Part shown: positions 59,861 through 64,000 of the stretch, piece by piece
Position numbering within the stretch: the first letter of the stretch is position 1
How the letters are laid out: each line of letters begins with the position of its first letter
Assembly: GCF_964204645.1 (NCBI RefSeq)
Contig: NC_134033.1
Location: forward strand, 5,862,231-5,926,230
Length of the DNA: 64,000 nucleotides
DNA from: Tubulanus polymorphus
Lineage: Eukaryota; Nemertea; Palaeonemertea; Tubulaniformes; Tubulanidae
Direction: 5' to 3'
Made by a program: the position numbers and the translations under genes
Notes under the pieces: generated by a model
Seen by the model: only the letters and a program-made list of their open reading frames with translations
Told to the model about the DNA's origin: nothing
Databases searched by the model: none

Positions 59861-60317
59861 CAACCAGGTTTGAGCGATGAAAACTAAGGAAAGCTAAATA
59901 CCGAAAGGAACTGGTCGAATGCGACCCCAAACACTTTTAGATCCCTACATCTCCATAACATCCACAAACTCAGAACATACATAATTGAATATGACGAGCA
60001 AACTGAGGAACATATCTGAGGAACATAAAATCCCCATCACATGAAAAATAACAGAATACTACATCAATACCTCAAATAAATACAAACACACGAAATTTAC
60101 AAACAACGATATTAATACATGTAGGATGAATCAACAATCCTTCCTCAGCCAAGGAAAAGTCTGTCCTCAGATGGCAACAAACGTGATTCAAAAAGATATA
60201 TGTATGTATTGTATGCTTTTACTATTTTTTTTGTTTTGATTTTAATTAATGACCGACTACATGTATGAAATTCATAAAATCTCAAAACTCTTTCAGATCT
60301 CAAATACCAGAACTTAC

Positions 60318-62156
60318 TTAACCTGAATCGCGATGACGTAACAGAAGAGCCAGATTCAACCATGCTGGAGGACGTCGTTCCCTCCTACTTCGTTGCAGGC
60401 CAACTTCCTCGACTACTTCATTGTCCCCAAAATCGGTTTCTTCCTCACGACCTACTATAATTGCATTGTCTTCAATTACATCATCAGTACGATTTTCAAT
60501 GTCACTGTGCCATTTTCCAGATAATTGAACCCTTCGAATGCATGGGTCATCTTCCTGTAATTCCACAGATTCATGCTGTCCGATCTCAAGGTCAATCTCA
60601 TTGCTGCCTTCATCACCGGGATCTTCATCCACTCTGTTGGCTTTGTAAATAGCTGAGATAACGTCAGAGTTGTACAATCGAGATAAGGTGTCGGCATCGA
60701 TGTTCTTTGAGCCGCTGCGGTACTCAATTTCGAGACCATACGTAGAAATAGACTGTAACCATCTATGAGCGGTGGCATCCAACTTTGCAGTCTTCAAGAC
60801 ATACGTGAGAGGATTATTATCTGTCTTCACATGAACCTTGCTAACGTAAACATAATCATGAAATTTATCTAAGGCACATTTGAGGGCAAGAAATTTCAGC
60901 TTGTGTACCTCGTAATTCCGTTCTGCTTTATTCAAGGTTCGACTGGCGTACGCAATGACGTGTAACTTCTCGTCCCCTAGGCGTCGCTGATAAAGTACTG
61001 CACCTAGGCCTTGTCTCGAAGCGTCGGTGTGTAATTCGAATTCTCGAGAATAGTCGGCAAAGGCTAAGACTGGAGGAGTGACCAATGCTTCCTTCAGCAG
61101 TTCGAATGCCTTCTGACAGTCTTCTGTCCAGTTTACCGGCGAGTTCTTGTTTTCTTTGCCAGTACATCCAACCAAAAGTTCCGTAAGTGGTTTGGCAACC
61201 TGGGCGTAACCCCTGATGAACTTCCTATAATAGCTGGAAAAGCCAAGGAAACTCCGAACTTCAGCAATGGTCTCAATTTTGGAGGGATCCGGCTCAATCC
61301 CGGCAGCCGATACTTTATGGCCAAGATGGATCATACTTTCGAGTCCAAATGCGCACTTGGATGGCTTCAACTTAAGACCAGCGATGTACAAGCGTTCAAA
61401 CACCTCTTCAAGCTTGGTGATGTATTAATCGAAGTAAACGGCGTGTACGCTTATGTCGTCAATGTATACGCAGCTTCCTTTCAGGTTTAAATCTCCAAGA
61501 CACCGCTCCATAAGCCTTTGGAAGGTTGATGGCGAATTCGTGGGGCCGAAAGGCAGTACGTTGAACTCATAAAAGCCGAAACCTGGGCCTACATTAAATG
61601 CCGTCTTTTTGCGGTCCTGCTCTGCCACCTCTACTTGCCAGTAGCCACTCCCCAAGTCGAGGCTGGCAAAGTAACGGGCACCTGCCATGCTGTCAATGAG
61701 TTCATCAATACGTGGAAGCGGAAATTGGTCACGAATAGTTCGAGCATTCAGGGTCCTGTAGTCTATGCAGAAACGGTTTTCTCCATTCTTTTTCCTGACG
61801 AGTACAATCGGAGATGCAAATGGTGAATGAGAATGCCGAATTATCATCCCGGGCGGAACTCGACGATACCGTTCTCTGAAAGGAGTACTGTCGGACATCC
61901 CATGCCGCAAGACATTGGTCCTACCCATATGCAGGTCACCGATCGCAAAAACCTTTCTCCATTTGACGAGGACCTCCTTCTGAATCTTCAATTCATCGCT
62001 GGTGAGCCCAGTTGACTTCTCAAATGCGAACAAATTCAAGAAATCATCGTCTGATATATCTGGGGAGTTGTGATCCAGACAAGTGTTATTGCACACAGGA
62101 TGAACAGATGTGCCATTCTGCAAGGAACATAAAACAGCCTTCGATGGAATGGTCAC
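60318..62156 (-). pseudogene. Ty3/Gypsy pol relic: RT and RNase H, one stop, no integrase
   Basis: Minus strand 62156-61425 holds the RT (SPFASPIVLVRKKNGENRFCIDYRTLN, FASLDLGSGYWQV, then CVYIDDISV in place of YLDD). A TAA at 61427-61425 interrupts; the same frame resumes 61403-60318 with the RT thumb and connection (FLGFSSYYRKFIRGYAQ) and RNase H (FELHTDASRQGLGAVL, VKTDNNPLTYVL, SKNIDADTLSR). After an acidic linker the frame ends RRERRPPAWLNL, the usual end of Gypsy pol, so the integrase has been deleted in frame. No LTR pair or protease recognised. Confidence 0.88.
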
Positions 62157-62581
62157 TGAGCGAGTATCTATATTTCTGATGATAACACTCCCTGCTGGAC
62201 TGAGTCAAACTTAAATTACTTACCGAAGGTACCAATAAAAGATTACCGGGAATATTACTTCCTTCATCACACGTAATAATTTGCTATCCTGTGTCTGTTC
62301 TCTTACATCTTCGAATGCCATGGATGACCATCTGCGAATTTGGCGGAATAACTACTGCTTTGGTACACCGAACGATATCCAATTGCTGGTTATCAGCTGA
62401 AAAATTCCTAGTGCACTGCCAAATCGACGGTAAATTTCAAGATCTCGTATCTCCAGAAGAACATTCATACCGAGCAAAACTGGAACTCTCTGGTGATATG
62501 GGGTATCCAGTACTACAAGGCAGAAGATAGAAACGCTGGCATCTACTATTCCAAGGCTCAGCTCAATGCATCCAATATAAG
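62157..62581. other. Flank between Gypsy relic and viral terminus; no gene seen
   Basis: May include upstream pol or protease remnants of the Gypsy element on the minus strand. Nothing clear. Confidence 0.35.
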
Positions 62582-62763
62582 TAATAGGGATAATAGGCTT
62601 TCATACCAAAGGTCGAAGGGTCGAGCTCGTAAAAATGAAAATAATAATAATTTACAGTTGAATTAGTCGCGCACACTCCTAATTCAACTATAAATTATTA
62701 TTATTTTCATTTTTTACTCACTCGCCCCTTCAACCTTTGATACGAAAGCCTATTATCCCTATT
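62582..62763. repeat. Terminal foldback of viral element, copy 3
   Basis: An 85-base left arm (TAATAGGGATAATAGGCTTTC...CAGTTGAATTAG, ends 62666) is the diverged reverse complement of 62679-62763, around a 12-base loop TCGCGCACACTC. Both arms contain the GAGTGAGTAAAAA-type or GAGCTCGTAAAAA end motif and the CAACCTTTGA/TCAAAGGTTG-type phrase. The loop is close to TCGCACGCTC of copy 2. Confidence 0.85.
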
Positions 62764-62930
62764 ACTCTTAAAATATTCATATATATGAATAACATTTAAA
62801 TCATTGAACTTCTAAAATCAATTTTAATAAAAAATATAGTATTAAAATGGAAGCAAATAAATACTACTGCCCAACATGTAATATCGATATAGACAAGTCT
62901 CAAAAAAAGCAAGACACAATAAAACTATAA
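62764..62930 (+). pseudogene. Leader and first-gene remnant of viral copy 3
   Basis: The leader shares ATTTAAATCATTGAAC...TTTTAATA and ATTAAAATGG with copy 2 (24930-24986). The ATG at 62847 opens 27 residues with a CxxC motif (KYYCPTCNIDIDKSQ), like the finger protein at 10250, then stops at 62930. Beyond it no viral gene can be read, so this copy is cut off or has decayed. Confidence 0.5.
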
Positions 62931-63340
62931 CACATTTGTTTTTAGTCTAGTTGGTTAAAGCAAAAACATTTATCGAATTAAGGAACTCAACACATAGTGA
63001 AAAATACGTTGAATCGTTATAAACACCCGATAATACTCAGCTATATAGTTGGTTGTATTAGCTCTAATAAACATATGTTACCAGCTTATATTTCAATTGT
63101 AAAGAGTTAATTAATTTCATTGATCTACATGCCTTTATTATTGATTTTTTTCAACTATATTTACAAGTCTCAACGCGTTGTGTATTATACATCATACGGC
63201 GGACGTTAGCGAATCACAAATCTCATAATTTACAAGTCTCAACGCGTTTTTTAGATGTTTCTGGACAATTAAGCTCTAACCAATCAAAAGTCTCATAATT
63301 CACAAGTCTCAACACACTTGTTCTAGATGTTTCTGAGCAT
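62931..63340. repeat. Three units of about 69 bases upstream of a core promoter
   Basis: From about 63157: ATTTACAAGTCTCAACGCGTT..., again at about 63228 and diverged at about 63298, with CCAATCAAAAGTCTCATAATT inside. They end just before the TATA box. No gene at 62931-63156. Confidence 0.65.
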
Positions 63341-63347
63341 AGAATAG

Positions 63348-63357
63348 TATAAATAGG
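63348..63357 (+). promoter_or_regulatory. TATA box TATAAATAGG
   Basis: A consensus TATA box; transcription would start near 63380 in CATCAGACGCTTAACAG, followed by a leader with GT-AG introns. Confidence 0.6.
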
Positions 63358-63379
63358 CGCGCACATCAGACGCTTAACA

Positions 63380-64000
63380 GTCTACGGGTGAAAAGCAATT
63401 AGTTGCGTATACACACACAGAACGAAATACCAGCATATATCGATCGCTTTTCAACGGATATAGTCTCATAAACATTGTGTCATAACCAGGATATTCTCAT
63501 AAACGCTGTATCATAACAGTCTCATAAACACCACATCATATACAGTTTACAGTTCGCGAGTTAAATGTAAGTACAGTTTTTGTTTTTTAAAATCGCTAAA
63601 TATGAAACCTTTAAATATATTTATGTGTAGCAATTTATATTTTGATATATCTTTTAGATAACTGTGGAACTAGACCCAGAGTCAAATTAAACACACACAA
63701 ACTAGAGTTACCATAACAGCGTTTATTGCGTAATAACTAACAGTTTCCGGTTCTTGAAGTAAATGTAAGTACTGTTTTTTGTTGTTATTAAGAAGTCGGG
63801 AAAAGGGGTCACTAAATATAAAACCTTTAGTGTATTTAAGTAATTTCTATTTTACGTTAGATAAACCATTATAAGTTATAATAATTAGAAACGATAGACT
63901 TGAAAATATCATTTAATATCGTAGTTGCGGTTCCTCCATCATTACCACGTTATCTTTTAGATTACAAAAATGTCGTATGGATACAAAAACTACAGAGAAA
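63380..64000 (+). CDS. Start of a gene with two leader exons, coding part cut by window end
   Basis: Leader exon 1 ends at 63566 (TTAAAT|GTAAGT). Leader exon 2 is 63658-63764 (ends GTAAAT|GTAAGT). Exon 3 starts at 63961 after TATCTTTTAG, with the first ATG at 63970 (MSYGYKNYRE, then window end). Both leader introns begin GTAAGTACTGTTTTTTGTT and contain TAAATAT.AAACCTTTA, so the exon-intron unit has been duplicated in tandem. Too little protein is visible to name it. It may be a host gene or, given the terminus nearby, a spliced gene of the element. Confidence 0.5.

Overview
The window is animal nuclear DNA, most likely from a marine invertebrate. Host genes have GT-AG introns and TATA boxes, and much of the sequence is repeats: (TA)n tracts, LINE, Penelope-like, Ty3/Gypsy, mariner, MULE and foldback elements. 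Two genes encode cysteine-rich peptides that resemble sea anemone toxins or defensins, which hints at a cnidarian, but the sequence does not settle the phylum.

Bases 1 to about 10,295 are one AT-rich, gene-dense block of viral type, the inner part of a Polinton/Maverick-like (adintovirus-like) element. It runs from a penton-like minor capsid protein (open at the window edge) through four small, mostly membrane proteins, two large structural-type proteins, a candidate double-jelly-roll major capsid protein, a retroviral-type integrase with a chromodomain and an A32-like packaging ATPase. After a cluster of iterated repeats come damaged accessory genes, then two genes on the minus strand. No DNA polymerase or protease gene is visible; they would lie outside the window. 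Nearly every start codon sits in the same context, a T-run, about 5-8 bases, then TATAAATG or TAAATAAATG, reminiscent of poxvirus late promoters. The capsid and ATPase genes are open, while the integrase and two accessory genes carry stops or frameshifts. Pieces of related elements recur at 24.6-27.2 kb, near 48.5 kb and at 62.6-62.9 kb. Two of these begin with a long hairpin having nearly the same loop.

From 10.3 to 18.5 kb lie a truncated Penelope-like element with an SGNH-hydrolase domain, a decayed CR1/L2-like LINE and small inverted-repeat elements. From 24.3 down to 18.6 kb (minus strand) is an eight-exon gene joining a MULE transposase domain, SWIM zinc finger, Ulp1-like protease and PHD-like finger, in phase throughout but with one in-frame TAG. 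Then come an intact one-exon rhodopsin-class GPCR (29.9-30.8 kb), a 1.6-kb foldback element (31.4-33.0 kb), a decayed gene of a dispersed family (33.0-34.8 kb) and a nested MITE (35.2-36.2 kb).

Two small secreted-peptide genes with the same three-exon design lie in opposite orientation at 36.9-37.4 kb (minus) and 40.3-40.7 kb (plus), with a mariner relic between them. They were found by joining exons. Further right are palindromes, an inverted second copy of the 16.5-17.4 kb repeat, a 145-bp tandem repeat and a GPCR pseudogene. At 51.4-56.2 kb is a seven-exon gene for a 1000-residue protein joining a dynamin-type GTPase to a degenerate kinase domain, similar in layout to DSTYK. The right end has a Gypsy relic lacking integrase, another viral-element terminus, and the start of a gene with duplicated leader exons that runs off the window.
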